From: Streptomyces spinoverrucosus
Lineage (GTDB): Bacteria; Actinomycetota; Actinomycetes; Streptomycetales; Streptomycetaceae
NCBI RefSeq assembly: GCF_015712165.1
Contig: NZ_JADPZX010000001.1
Location: 3,608,501-3,672,500, forward strand
Direction of reading: 5' to 3'
DNA length: 64,000 nt
Positions 16,820 to 25,691 of this stretch are shown piece by piece. The stretch's first letter is position 1. Every line of letters begins with the position of its first letter. The translations under genes and the position numbers were made by a program. Below the pieces are notes generated by a model. The model worked only from the letters and a program-made list of their open reading frames with translations, had not been told where the DNA came from and did not search any database.

Positions 16820-17647
16820 ATGCAGCGACGAGCACAGCGAGCCGAACAGAGCGATCAGCGAGCCAGGCGTCTCAGCCGCGTCCTTGTCGGCGCGGCCGCC
16901 GTCCCCGTGATGCTGATAGCCGCCGGCTGCTCCTCGGACTCCGGCTCCGGTGCCGACGCCAAGCAGGCGTCCGAGAGCCCGGCGGGCGCGTCCGCGAGTC
17001 CCTCGCCCACCGTCGAGGCGGCGGCGTACGCGAAGTTGCCCGAGCCGTGCTCGGTGCTGTCGAAGAAGACGCTGGAGGAACTGGTCCCGGAGGCGGGCAA
17101 GTCGGGCAAGGAGAGCAGCTCGGACGATGTGTCAACCCGGGCCGGCTGCTCCTGGGACAGCCTCGACAACAACGGCGTCAAGGGCTCCCAGTTCCGCTGG
17201 CTGAACGTCTCCCTGCTGCGCTTCGAGTCCGACGTCGCCCGCGGCTCGGGCGAGCAGCGGGCGCAGGAGTACTACGAGAAGCAGGTCGGCGACGTCCGGT
17301 CGGCCGAGGGCGCCAAGAACACCAAGGCCGAGCCGCTCACCGGCACCGGCGACCAGGCGACGGCCGTGCGTTACGACCTGAAGAAGAAGGAAGGCGCGTT
17401 CAAGCAGCAGACGATCGTGACGCGCGTCGAGAACGTCGTCGTCACCCTCGACTACAACGGCGCGGGCCTGGCCGGTGACAAGACGCCGGACGCCGACGAC
17501 CTGATGAAGGACGCCCAGAAGGCGGCCAAGGAGGCCGTGACGGCGGTCACGAAGGCGAACGGGACGAACGCCTCGGCGACCCCTGGCGGCACCGACTCCC
17601 CTTCGAAATCCGCCACTTCGTCCAAGTCTCCGTCGCAGCGGAGCTGA
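16820..17647 (+). CDS. DUF3558-like lipoprotein (paralogue of upstream gene)
   Basis: The 275-residue protein has a lipobox IAAGC (Cys37) after an unusually long charged n-region. The LPEPCSVLSKKTLEELVPE and RAGCSWDSLDNN motifs parallel those of the preceding lipoprotein. A later RVENVVVTLDYNGAGL strand also has its counterpart there. The tail is Ser/Thr-rich. GAAGGAACC immediately precedes the ATG at 16820; the upstream in-frame ATG at 16775 lacks a comparable site. The 109-bp gap after the paralogue could carry a promoter. The role is unknown; the duplicated arrangement suggests related surface-exposed ligand-binding proteins. Confidence 0.83.
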   Translation: MQRRAQRAEQSDQRARRLSRVLVGAAAVPVMLIAAGCSSDSGSGADAKQASESPAGASASPSPTVEAAAYAKLPEPCSVLSKKTLEELVPEAGKSGKESSSDDVSTRAGCSWDSLDNNGVKGSQFRWLNVSLLRFESDVARGSGEQRAQEYYEKQVGDVRSAEGAKNTKAEPLTGTGDQATAVRYDLKKKEGAFKQQTIVTRVENVVVTLDYNGAGLAGDKTPDADDLMKDAQKAAKEAVTAVTKANGTNASATPGGTDSPSKSATSSKSPSQRS

Positions 17648-17787
17648 CCCCGGGGACTGGGGCGGATCACCGGCAGCCACCGGAAGAGTCACGGATGGGC
17701 TGACGTACACGGTCCGGCCACCCGTTCCCGGTACGCATGTGCCACCCTGTTGGGCGCGCAACAACACGCAGTGGGAGGGGAATACGG

Positions 17788-19095
17788 GTGGCCGCGCCAC
17801 TACAGCTGACACGGATGCACCGCGTTCTCATCGGCGTGGTCGTCTTCGGTGCCGTGATCATCGCGGGCATCGGCTTCGCGGGTTCGTACGCAGCCGTACG
17901 CGAGCTCGCCCTCAAGAAGGGCTTCGGGGATTTCAGTTATGTCTTCCCGATCGGCATCGACGCGGGCATCTGCGTTCTGCTCGCCCTGGACCTGCTTCTG
18001 ACCTGGATCCGCATCCCCTTTCCGCTGCTTCGCCAGACGGCGTGGCTGCTGACGGCGGCGACGATCGCCTTCAACGGCGCGGCGGCCTGGCCGGACCCGC
18101 TGGGCGTCGGCATGCACGGCGTCATCCCGATCCTGTTCGTGGTCGCGGTGGAGGCGGCGCGGCACGCGATCGGCCGTATCGCGGACATTACGGCCGACAA
18201 GCACATGGAGGGCGTCCGCATCACCCGCTGGCTGCTCTCCCCGGTCCCCACGTTCCTCCTGTGGCGCCGGATGAAGCTCTGGGAGCTCCGCTCCTACGAC
18301 CAGGTCATCAAGCTGGAGCAGGAACGTCTCGTCTACCAGGCCCGTCTCCGCTCCCGCTACGGCCGGGCCTGGCGCCGCAAGGCCCCGGTGGAGGCCCTGA
18401 TGCCCCTGCGCCTGGCCAAGTACGGCGTCCCGTTGGCGGACACGGCCCCGGCGGGCCTGGCGGCGGCGGGCATCGAGCCGGCACTGATACCCCCGGCGCC
18501 GAAGCCGGAGCTGACGGCGGCGCATGCGGCTGACGCCCCGGCCGCGGCAGCGGGCGCAGCCGACGCCGTGGCCGCGCCCCGCAGCGGGCAGCGCCCCCAG
18601 GGCGACGGCACGCCGGACGCGGAGCAGCTCGACTATTCCGAGCCCCAGAACCCCTGGCTGCAGGCCCGGGACCCGCAGACGATCGAGTACCACGGCGGCT
18701 ACGACCCCGACTACGACCCGGAAGCCGCCTACGCCGACTGGTACCAGGAACAGCGCCAGGCGGAGCAGTACCAGCAGCAGTACGAGGAGCCCCCGCCGTC
18801 CCCCGAGCCCTCCCCGGAGGACACCGGTACCTTCCCCATCCCGGTGGGCCCCGGCCGTACCCGCGAACTGGGTGATGGTGGCGGTACGCCGCCGGCGCCC
18901 GAACCGTCCGAAGAGGACTACTACTCGGTCTTCAAGCAGTCGATCAGCGGCAGCGGCTACCCGACCCCCCGCGAGTTCAGCGACAACGTCGAGGCGACCT
19001 ACGGCGTGCCCGTCGTGGACGCCGACGCCAAGCGCATGGTCCTGCGTTTCCAGAAGCGCCACACGGCGGAGCTGGAGGACGAGCACATCGCGTGA
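17788..19095 (+). CDS. DUF2637 (SpdB-like) membrane protein with long acidic C-terminal tail
   Basis: The 435-residue protein begins with four hydrophobic segments within about residues 10-125 (RVLIGVVVFGAVIIAGIGFA, SYVFPIGIDAGICVLLALDL, QTAWLLTAATIAFNGAAAWP, VIPILFVVAVEAA), the DUF2637 region shared with SpdB proteins of Streptomyces plasmid transfer. A basic region follows (ERLVYQARLRSRYGRAWRRK), then a Pro/Gln/Tyr-rich acidic tail. The C-terminus has a small conserved block (PTPREFSDNVEATYGV). The start is GTG at 17788 with GGGAGGGG upstream. Chromosomal copies next to lysS are common in Streptomyces, so this is probably a resident gene, not a recent plasmid remnant. The function is unknown. 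Confidence 0.82.
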   Translation: MAAPLQLTRMHRVLIGVVVFGAVIIAGIGFAGSYAAVRELALKKGFGDFSYVFPIGIDAGICVLLALDLLLTWIRIPFPLLRQTAWLLTAATIAFNGAAAWPDPLGVGMHGVIPILFVVAVEAARHAIGRIADITADKHMEGVRITRWLLSPVPTFLLWRRMKLWELRSYDQVIKLEQERLVYQARLRSRYGRAWRRKAPVEALMPLRLAKYGVPLADTAPAGLAAAGIEPALIPPAPKPELTAAHAADAPAAAAGAADAVAAPRSGQRPQGDGTPDAEQLDYSEPQNPWLQARDPQTIEYHGGYDPDYDPEAAYADWYQEQRQAEQYQQQYEEPPPSPEPSPEDTGTFPIPVGPGRTRELGDGGGTPPAPEPSEEDYYSVFKQSISGSGYPTPREFSDNVEATYGVPVVDADAKRMVLRFQKRHTAELEDEHIA

Positions 19096-19096
19096 G

Positions 19097-19126
19097 GGGG
19101 GCGCCCGGCGAACACCGGGCGCCCCC
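19097..19126. terminator. Bidirectional terminator between the DUF2637 gene and lysS
   Basis: GGGGGCGCCCGG (19097-19108) pairs with CCGGGCGCCCCC (19115-19126) over a 6-nt loop, between convergent stop codons. Confidence 0.8.
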
Positions 19127-19144
19127 GTCACCGTCGAACCGGCG

Positions 19145-20887
19145 TCACTCCCCGAGCAGGGCCCGTACCCGCTCCTGCCCCACCGCCAGCAGCAGCGTGG
19201 GCAGCCGGGGGCCGGTGTCCCGGCCCACCAGCAGGTGGTACAGCAGCGCGAAGAACGTCCGCTGGGCGGTCTTGATCTCCGGCGGGAGCTCCTTGGGCGT
19301 GGCGTCGGCGGAGAACCCGGCCTGTACCTTGGGCACGCCGTAGACGAGGTGGGTGAGCCCGTCCAGTGACCAGTGCGACTCCAGTCCGTCGAGCAGCAGC
19401 CGCAGCGACTGCTGGGACGCCTCGTCGAGCGACTTCAGCAGCTCGACGTCGGGCTCCTCGCGCACGATGGTCCGCTGGTCGGCGGGCACGTGCGTGTTGA
19501 TCCACGCCTCGGCCTTCGCGTACCGGGGCCGCACCTCGTCGAGCGAGCCGAGCGGCTTGTCGGGGTCGAGCTCGCTGAGGATTCGCAGCGCCTGGTCCTC
19601 GTGCCCGGCGGTGATGTCGGCGACGGACGCGAGGGTGCGGTACGGCATCGGCCGCGGCGTCGTCGGCAGCTCACCGGCGGCCGTGCGCACCGCGCGCGAG
19701 TGCGCGGCCACGTCCGCGGGCAGCGCGGAGCCGTCGGCCACCTTGGCGTCGAGCTTGTCCCACTCGTCGTACAGCCGCTGGATCTCCTGATCGAAGGCGA
19801 TCTTGAACGACTGGTTGGGCTTGCGCCGGGCGTACAGCCAGCGCAGGAGCTGCGGCTCCATGATCTTCAGCGCGTCGCCCGGGGTGGGCACCCCGCCGCG
19901 GGAGGACGACATCTTCGCCATCCCGGAGATCCCGACGAACGCGTACATGGGCCCGATCGGCTGCTTCCCGCCGAAGATCCCGACGATCTGCCCACCGACC
20001 TGGAAGCTGGACCCCGGCGACGAGTGGTCGACCCCGCTCGGCTCGAAGACGACACCCTCGTACGCCCACCGCATCGGCCAGTCGACCTTCCAGACCAGCT
20101 TGCCGCGGTTGAACTCGTTCAGCCGCACGGTCTCGGCGAAGCCGCACTCGTTGCAGGTGTACGACAGCTCGGTGGTGTCGTCGATGTACGAGGTGACGGT
20201 GGTGAGGTCCTTCTCGCAATTGCCGCAGTAGGGCTTGTACGGGAAGTACCCGGCGGAACCGAGGCTGCCGTCGTCCTCACTCGCCGCCCCCGACCCCTCG
20301 GCGGCCTCCAGTTCGGCCTCGTCGACGGGCTTCTGCTGCTTCTTGGGAGCGGCCTTGGGCTTGGTCCGGTACTGCGCGAGCACGGCGTCGATCTCGCCGC
20401 GCTGCCGCATCGCGTGCAGGATCTGCTCGCGGTACGCCCCGGAGGTGTACTGCGCGGTCTGGCTGATCCCGTCGAACTCGACGCCCAGCTCGCCCAGCGC
20501 CTCGACCATGGCCGCCTTGAAGTGCTCGGCCCAGTTCGGGTACGACGACCCCGCCGGCGCCGGCACGGAGGTCAGCGGCTTGCCGATGTGCTCGCTCCAG
20601 GACTCGTCGACCCCGGCGATTCCGGCGGGCACCTTGCGGTACCGGTCGTAGTCGTCCCACGAGATCAGATGCCGCACCTCGTACCCCCGCCGCCGGATCT
20701 CGTCGGCGACGAGGTGCGGGGTCATGACCTCACGCAGGTTGCCCAGGTGAATGGGCCCGGAGGGCGAGAGCCCGGACGCGACGACAACGGGTTTGCCCGG
20801 GGCCCGACGCTCCGACTCCTCGATGACCTCATCCGCGAAACGGGAGACCCAGTCGGTGGTCTCGGTGCTCAGAGCCACGATCGGCAC
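19145..20887 (-). CDS. lysS: Lysyl-tRNA synthetase, class I (archaeal type)
   Basis: This 580-residue enzyme charges tRNA-Lys and belongs to the class I form typical of archaea and found in some actinobacteria. The HIGH-like motif is GPIHLGN (residues 45-50, in ASGLSPSGPIHLGNLREVM). The KMSKS counterpart is AKMSSSRGG (about 325-329). A zinc-binding pair CGNC and CNEC lies between them (about 218-255). A C-terminal helical anticodon-binding domain completes it. The start is GTG at 20887 (MPIVALSTETTD); GTG at 20878 is an in-frame alternative served better by AAGAAGG. It is divergent from argS. I cannot tell from this window whether a class II enzyme also exists. Confidence 0.95.
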   Translation of the reverse strand: MPIVALSTETTDWVSRFADEVIEESERRAPGKPVVVASGLSPSGPIHLGNLREVMTPHLVADEIRRRGYEVRHLISWDDYDRYRKVPAGIAGVDESWSEHIGKPLTSVPAPAGSSYPNWAEHFKAAMVEALGELGVEFDGISQTAQYTSGAYREQILHAMRQRGEIDAVLAQYRTKPKAAPKKQQKPVDEAELEAAEGSGAASEDDGSLGSAGYFPYKPYCGNCEKDLTTVTSYIDDTTELSYTCNECGFAETVRLNEFNRGKLVWKVDWPMRWAYEGVVFEPSGVDHSSPGSSFQVGGQIVGIFGGKQPIGPMYAFVGISGMAKMSSSRGGVPTPGDALKIMEPQLLRWLYARRKPNQSFKIAFDQEIQRLYDEWDKLDAKVADGSALPADVAAHSRAVRTAAGELPTTPRPMPYRTLASVADITAGHEDQALRILSELDPDKPLGSLDEVRPRYAKAEAWINTHVPADQRTIVREEPDVELLKSLDEASQQSLRLLLDGLESHWSLDGLTHLVYGVPKVQAGFSADATPKELPPEIKTAQRTFFALLYHLLVGRDTGPRLPTLLLAVGQERVRALLGE

Positions 20888-20987
20888 GTCCTTCTTTCCG
20901 CATCAGGCAGCCGGTACGGTCAACGGCTGGCGCATCCATTCTCCCAGCAACGCCCCGAACGACGAAAACGCCTTTTCAAGCAGCCAA

Positions 20988-21046
20988 CCAGGGGCGCGGG
21001 GCTGTGCCGATATGCGGCTCCGCCGCGCGGGCGCGACCAGCCACGC
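20988..21046. repeat. Dispersed Streptomyces intergenic repeat in the lysS-argS gap
   Basis: The segment beginning CAGGGGCGCGGGGCTGTGCC and containing GCGGCTCCGCCGCG (a hairpin) and GGGCGCGACCAGCC is of a kind scattered through Streptomyces intergenic DNA. Its first half and its GCGACCAG end match the unit at 12502 in this window. The remaining 116 bp up to argS probably hold its promoter. Confidence 0.6.
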
Positions 21047-21162
21047 ACGGCCCGCGCCCGCCGACGCACCTCACCCCCGAGCTCTCCGCAAAAACCGCTT
21101 TACCCCCCATGGGATACTGACCGTGTCTATCCATCCCCACGAGGAGAACGGCACCCATTCCT

Positions 21163-22932
21163 ATGGCCCCGGTCACGTCCCTCACCGCCTCCGTCAACCA
21201 GCGCCTCGCCGACGCCCTCGCTTCCGCCCTCCCGGAAGCCGACGCGGTCGACCCGCTGCTGCGACGAAGCGACCGGGCCGACTTCCAGGCCAACGGCATC
21301 CTCGCGCTGGCCAAGAAGGCGAAGGCGAACCCCCGGGACCTGGCGACCCAGGTCGTCGCCAACATCACCACCGGCGACGTGATCAAGGACGTCGAGGTCT
21401 CGGGCCCCGGCTTCCTCAACATCACCCTCACCGACAAGGCGATCACGGAGAACCTGGCGGCGCGGTACGCGGACCCCGAGCGCCTCGGCGTCCCCCACGC
21501 GGACGCGCCCGGCACGACGGTCATCGACTACGCCCAGCCGAACGTGGCGAAGGAGATGCACGTCGGCCACCTCCGCTCCGCGGTGATCGGCGACTCGGTC
21601 GTCCAGCTCTTGGAGTTCACCGGCGAGAACGTCGTCCGCCGGCACCACATCGGCGACTGGGGCACCCAGTTCGGCATGCTCATCCAGTACCTCGACGAGC
21701 ACCCGCACGAGCTGGACCACAGGGAGGGCGTGGACCTCCAGGAGTCCGGCCAGGCTGCGATGTCGAACCTGGACCGGCTCTACAAGGCGGCCCGGAAGAA
21801 GTTCGACGCGGACGAGGAGTTCAAGACGCGGGCCCGGCGCCGGGTGGTCGACCTCCAGGCCGGCGACCCGCACACGCTCGCCATGTGGCAGAAGTTCGTC
21901 GACGAGTCGAAGATCTACTTCTTCTCGGTCTTCGAGAAGCTGGACATGGAGGTCCGCGACCCCGACATCGTCGGCGAGTCCGGCTACAACGACATGCTCG
22001 CCGAGACCTGCCGCCTCCTGGAGGAATCAGGGGTGGCCGTCCGCTCGGAAGGCGCGCTGTGTGTCTTCTTCGACGACATCAAGGGCCCGGACGGCAAGCC
22101 GGTCCCGCTGATCGTGCAGAAGTCGGACGGCGGCTACGGCTACGCGGCGACGGACCTCTCCGCGATCCGCGACCGCGTCTTCAACCTGAAGGCGAACAGC
22201 CTGATCTACGTCGTCGACGCCCGCCAGTCCCTGCACTTCAAGATGGTCTTCGAGACGGCCCGCAAGGCCGGCTGGCTCAACGGCGACGTGAAGGCGTACC
22301 AGCTGGCCTTCGGCACGGTCCTCGGCAAGGACGGCAAGCCGTTCAAGACGCGTGAGGGCGAGACGGTCCGGCTGGTCGACCTCCTCGACGAGGCGATCGA
22401 CCGCGCCTCCACCGTCGTACGGGAGAAGGCCCAGGACCTCTCCGAGGAGGAGATCGCCGAGCGCGGCGCGCAGGTGGGCATCGGCGCGGTGAAGTACGCC
22501 GACCTGTCCACGTCGGCGAACCGGGACTACAAGTTCGACCTGGACCAGATGGTCTCGCTGAACGGCGACACCTCGGTCTACCTCCAGTACGCGTACGCCC
22601 GTATCCAGTCGATCCTCCGCAAGGCCGGCGAGGCCCGCCCGCAGGCCCACCCGGAGCTGGACCTGCACGAGGCGGAGCGCGCGCTGGGCCTGCACGTGGA
22701 CGCGTTCGCGGAGACGGTGGCGGAGGCGGCGACGGAGTACGCCCCGCACAAGCTGGCGGCGTACCTCTACCAGCTGGCGTCGCTGTACACGTCGTTCTAC
22801 GACAAGTGCCCGGTGCTGAAGGCCGAGACGCCGGAGCAGGTCGAGAACCGTCTGTTCCTCTGCGACATCACAGCCCGCACCCTGCACCAGGGCATGGCCC
22901 TGCTGGGCATCCGGACGCCCGAGCGGCTCTGA
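21163..22932 (+). CDS. argS: Arginyl-tRNA synthetase
   Basis: This is the class I synthetase for arginine, 589 residues. The N-terminal additional domain carries [18 protein letters not shown] and [11 protein letters not shown]. The HIGH motif appears as [21 protein letters not shown] (HVGH at 133-136), followed by [20 protein letters not shown]-equivalent region [19 protein letters not shown] and the C-terminal DALR anticodon-binding domain ([15 protein letters not shown] to [11 protein letters not shown]) complete it. The start is ATG at 21163; GAGGAG lies about 18 nt upstream, which is long, so a nearby alternative start cannot be excluded. The gene is divergent from lysS, so two tRNA-charging genes share an intergenic region. 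Confidence 0.96.
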   Translation: MAPVTSLTASVNQRLADALASALPEADAVDPLLRRSDRADFQANGILALAKKAKANPRDLATQVVANITTGDVIKDVEVSGPGFLNITLTDKAITENLAARYADPERLGVPHADAPGTTVIDYAQPNVAKEMHVGHLRSAVIGDSVVQLLEFTGENVVRRHHIGDWGTQFGMLIQYLDEHPHELDHREGVDLQESGQAAMSNLDRLYKAARKKFDADEEFKTRARRRVVDLQAGDPHTLAMWQKFVDESKIYFFSVFEKLDMEVRDPDIVGESGYNDMLAETCRLLEESGVAVRSEGALCVFFDDIKGPDGKPVPLIVQKSDGGYGYAATDLSAIRDRVFNLKANSLIYVVDARQSLHFKMVFETARKAGWLNGDVKAYQLAFGTVLGKDGKPFKTREGETVRLVDLLDEAIDRASTVVREKAQDLSEEEIAERGAQVGIGAVKYADLSTSANRDYKFDLDQMVSLNGDTSVYLQYAYARIQSILRKAGEARPQAHPELDLHEAERALGLHVDAFAETVAEAATEYAPHKLAAYLYQLASLYTSFYDKCPVLKAETPEQVENRLFLCDITARTLHQGMALLGIRTPERL

Positions 22933-22994
22933 GCGAACGCGTCGGCATCAGAGGCTGAGCACCGCCCTCAGCGCGATGTCGACGCGTTCCGTCC

Positions 22995-23399
22995 TCAGGC
23001 GGGGCACGCGAACTCGCACCACACCAGCTTGCCCAGCGGCCGCTCCCCCACGCCCCACTTGTCACTGAGCGCGGCGACGAGCAGCAGCCCCCGCCCGCCC
23101 TCGTCGGGCTCGTCGGCGACGCGTGGAACACCGGACCCGCTGTCGTGCACTTCCACGCGCAGCACGTCACCGTCGTACCGCACGCGCAGCAGGAACCCAC
23201 GGCCGGGCGGTACGCCGTGCAGCAGGGCGTTGGTCGCCAACTCGCTGACACACACGGCCACGTCCTCGGCCCGCTCCCACCGCCCGAGCCCCCAGCACTC
23301 GAGGGACCACGAGGTGAAACGCCGGGCGGCGGGCACGGACCGACGGAGGCGGGCGTAGAACTGGTCGCGCTGGTAGGGGAGTTCAACTTCGGCATTCAC
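22995..23399 (-). CDS. RsbW-like ATP-binding protein (HATPase_c_2, anti-sigma-factor type)
   Basis: The 134-residue protein is a single GHKL ATPase domain like those of anti-sigma kinases. The N-box is VAVCVSELATNALLHGVP, the G1 region VEVHDSGSGVPRVADEPDEGGRGLLLVAALSDKWGV. Many Streptomyces carry such a gene divergent from an XRE/DUF5753 regulator and a DUF397 gene, as here. GTG at 23399 (VNAEVELPYQRDQFYARL) fits the family length; GTG at 23423 is also in frame and neither has a clear ribosome-binding site. It may sequester a sigma factor or act on the neighbouring regulator; no sigma gene is adjacent. Confidence 0.82.
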   Translation of the reverse strand: MNAEVELPYQRDQFYARLRRSVPAARRFTSWSLECWGLGRWERAEDVAVCVSELATNALLHGVPPGRGFLLRVRYDGDVLRVEVHDSGSGVPRVADEPDEGGRGLLLVAALSDKWGVGERPLGKLVWCEFACPA

Positions 23400-23512
23400 G
23401 GGACGAATGTCGCGCAGCGTCACTACGGTGGAGCAGTGCGTGAGCCCGTACAGATGCGATGTACGGGTCGGCACGGGGTCCCGTACGGCGCGGGGTGGGG
23501 AGTTGGACAGGC

Positions 23513-24337
23513 GTGAACGCCAAGAAGGTGACACGGAGGAACGGATCAGCCATGCGGATGGTCGGCGCACAGGTGCAGGCGGCCCGCAGGGCGGCGGGCC
23601 ACACCCAACGCTCACTCGGGGACGCGATCCAGGCCAACGAGGAGACCATCGCCTCCATCGAGCAAGGCAGACGACCGCTGCTCCCGGACGTCGCCTCGAA
23701 GCTGGACCAGTTCCTCGACGCCAAGGGCATGTTGGTCGCCGGGGTCGACAACATGCCAGAGGTCGACCAGTTCCCGCTGTACGCCGAGCAGTTCATGCTG
23801 CACGAGCGCGAGGCCATCGCCATCTCCTGGTACGAGTGCGTGGTCCTGCCCGGACTTCTCCAGACCCGGGAGTACGCCCGCGCCGTTTTCCAGGACCGCG
23901 TACCCGCGTTCGACGAGGACGAGATCGAGGCCAAGACGGCGGCCCGTATGGACCGTCAGGAGATCCTGCACCGTAAGAATCCCCCGACCCTCAGCTTCGT
24001 CGTCTGGGAGCCGGTGCTGCACCTCCGCGTCGGCGGGGACGAGGTGCGCCGCGCCCAACTCCGCCACCTGCGCGAGGTCGCCGATCTCCGGGGACTCGCG
24101 TTCCAGGTCCTGCCTATGGACACGCCTTCGCACGCCGGTCTCGCGGGCCCGTTCATCATCCTGGAGACCCCCGACCACCAGCGCCTCGCGTACGCCGAAA
24201 GTCAGCACGGCAGCCAGTGGTTCTCCGACCCAGATGAGGTGTTCAACAGGGCGCACAAGTATGCGATGCTGCGCTCGCAGGCCTTGCCCCCGCACGACTC
24301 CAAGAGCTTGCTCGATCGTCTGCTAGGAGAGCAATGA
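23513..24337 (+). CDS. XRE-family regulator with DUF5753 C-terminal domain (WhiJ-like)
   Basis: The 274-residue protein has a helix-turn-helix at about 18-70 (QVQAARRAAGHTQRSLGDAI and ANEETIASIEQGRR). It is followed by the DUF5753 domain (about 95-265) with the signatures FPLYAEQFMLHEREAIAISWYECVVLPGLLQTREYARAVF and GGDEVRRAQLRHL (quoted in part). Proteins of this build include WhiJ of S. coelicolor and usually pair with a DUF397 protein. The stop overlaps the DUF397 start (ATGA). GTG at 23513 gives VNAKKVTRRNGSAMRMVG, a common N-terminus of the family; ATG at 23552 with GGAGG is an alternative. It probably represses its own cluster or developmental genes. Confidence 0.88.
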   Translation: MNAKKVTRRNGSAMRMVGAQVQAARRAAGHTQRSLGDAIQANEETIASIEQGRRPLLPDVASKLDQFLDAKGMLVAGVDNMPEVDQFPLYAEQFMLHEREAIAISWYECVVLPGLLQTREYARAVFQDRVPAFDEDEIEAKTAARMDRQEILHRKNPPTLSFVVWEPVLHLRVGGDEVRRAQLRHLREVADLRGLAFQVLPMDTPSHAGLAGPFIILETPDHQRLAYAESQHGSQWFSDPDEVFNRAHKYAMLRSQALPPHDSKSLLDRLLGEQ

Positions 24338-24582
24338 GCGGCACGGCACCCCAGTGGTTCAAGTCCAGCTACAGCGACAACGAGGGCGGCGCCTGCCTCG
24401 AAGCCTCCTACACCTGGCGCAAGTCCAGCTACAGCAGCGAAGAAGGCGGCCAATGCCTGGAAGTCGCCGCCTGCCCCCACACCATCCACATCCGCGACTC
24501 CAAAAACCCGGCGGACGACAGCCCCACCCTCCACATCAAGCCCTCCACCTGGACGGCGTTCACGAAGTTCGCCGCTCGCTGA
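24334..24582 (+). CDS. DUF397 protein with internal tandem duplication
   Basis: DUF397 proteins of about 60-65 residues accompany XRE/DUF5753 regulators throughout Streptomyces and relate to BldB-associated developmental control. This one has 82 residues because its first block is duplicated: WFKSSYSDNEGGACLEAS at residues 8-25 and WRKSSYSSEEGGQCLEVA at 28-45. The rest (TIHIRDSKNPADDSPTLHI, then TWTAFTKFAAR) is a single normal copy. It overlaps the regulator stop by 4 bp, so translation is coupled. The protein probably binds or titrates the partner regulator. Confidence 0.88.
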   Translation: MSGTAPQWFKSSYSDNEGGACLEASYTWRKSSYSSEEGGQCLEVAACPHTIHIRDSKNPADDSPTLHIKPSTWTAFTKFAAR

Positions 24583-24585
24583 ACC

Positions 24586-25344
24586 ATGGCCACCCTCCCC
24601 AACCCGCTCCCGAAGCTCGCCGCCGACCCCACCGGCCGCACCCTCGGTCTGGACCTCCCGCAAGGGCAACTGATCGACACCCTCCTCTGGCACGCGGACG
24701 TCCCCGCGACCCCCGGTGACTGGACGGCGTTGAAAGGGGCCCGCACCGCAGGCATGCTCCCGCTGCTCATAGACGTCGGCGGCAGCCAGCAGGGCCCCGA
24801 GGCCTGGGAACTGATGCCCGGCGAGACCTCGTACCCCGGAGATCACGACCCCGAAGAGGTACTGGCCGAGTACTGGGAGGACACGGAGGACGACGACTGG
24901 CCGGGCCTGGCCCCCGAACCCCGGCCCGACACCGCCACCCCCGACCCCGACGCCCTGGCCACGGAAATAGCCGACCACCTCCTCACGGACGGAACCTGGC
25001 TCAAGGAACCCCGCGTCGCCCTCGTCCCCGCCCGCCGCAGCGCGGACATCCCGGCGGCGATCGGCTGGTCGGGCCCCGTGAACCACGAGAACGACGTCGC
25101 CCGCCTCTGCGCGGTACTCCGCTCCTGGGAGGACCGCTTCGGCGTACGCGTGGTCGCCCTCACCTTCGACCAGCTGATCCTCTCCGTCGCGGCACCACCC
25201 ACCATCCCCGCCGAAGCGCAGGCGGTGGCGGTCGAGCACTACGCGTTCTGCCCCGACACCATCGAACAGAGCAGCACCCCGTCGCTCCACTCTTACGCCG
25301 AGCAACTCATCAACCAGGAAATCTGGTCCTTCTGGTGGGACTGA
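24586..25344 (+). CDS. DUF4253 domain protein
   Basis: The 252-residue soluble protein ends with the DUF4253 block. NHENDVARLCAVLRSWEDRFGVRVVALTFD is followed by LSVAAPPTIPAEAQAVAVEHYAFCPDTIEQ (read in two parts) and the typical terminal IWSFWWD. The N-terminal third is acidic and less conserved. It starts 4 bp after the DUF397 stop and is probably in the same transcript. The biochemical role of DUF4253 is unknown. ATG at 24586 fits the family length. The Trp-rich C-terminus is a constant of the family. Confidence 0.82.
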   Translation: MATLPNPLPKLAADPTGRTLGLDLPQGQLIDTLLWHADVPATPGDWTALKGARTAGMLPLLIDVGGSQQGPEAWELMPGETSYPGDHDPEEVLAEYWEDTEDDDWPGLAPEPRPDTATPDPDALATEIADHLLTDGTWLKEPRVALVPARRSADIPAAIGWSGPVNHENDVARLCAVLRSWEDRFGVRVVALTFDQLILSVAAPPTIPAEAQAVAVEHYAFCPDTIEQSSTPSLHSYAEQLINQEIWSFWWD

Positions 25345-25371
25345 GCCAGACTCCGGAATGAGGACGACACC

Positions 25372-25626
25372 ATGAGCGACAAAGCCCGAAAGCTGTTCGA
25401 GGCACTTGACCTCGACGAGAACGGGATCCTGACCCGCGAAGAAGTGATCATCGCTCTCCGCACGAAGGGCCCGACCCTCGCCGCCTCAGGCGTTCTGCCG
25501 TTCTGGGCCGTGGGAGACGCCGACGCCGCCTCCGCGCTGTTCGACGCGGCCGACCAGAACGGGGACGCCGTACTGACGCTGGAGGAGTTCTCCGCGGTGG
25601 TGGACCGCCGTTTCGGCTGGCGCTGA
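25372..25626 (+). CDS. Small two-EF-hand calcium-binding protein
   Basis: The 84-residue protein has two EF-hand loops. Residues 13-24 (DLDENGILTREE) have Asp1, Asp3, Asn5, Gly6 and Glu12, all canonical. Residues 61-72 (DQNGDAVLTLEE) have Asp1, Asn3, Asp5 and Glu12, with Ala in place of the usual Gly6. It is comparable to the CalA/CabC-type calcium sensors or buffers of Streptomyces, which are longer. GAGGACGACACC precedes the ATG. It lies between the DUF4253 gene and the GCS2 ligase, with 27 bp and 65 bp gaps. Confidence 0.9.
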   Translation: MSDKARKLFEALDLDENGILTREEVIIALRTKGPTLAASGVLPFWAVGDADAASALFDAADQNGDAVLTLEEFSAVVDRRFGWR

Positions 25627-25691
25627 CATCTCGCCCACCTGGTGCGACGCTGGAGTGAGGAGCAGTCCGAGGCAGCTGCTCGGGAGGCCCG

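Noticed and set aside
17788..19095. DUF2637/SpdB-like gene as evidence of an integrated conjugative plasmid
   Set aside because: No tra, integrase or replication genes are nearby and the gene's place next to lysS is usual for Streptomyces chromosomes.
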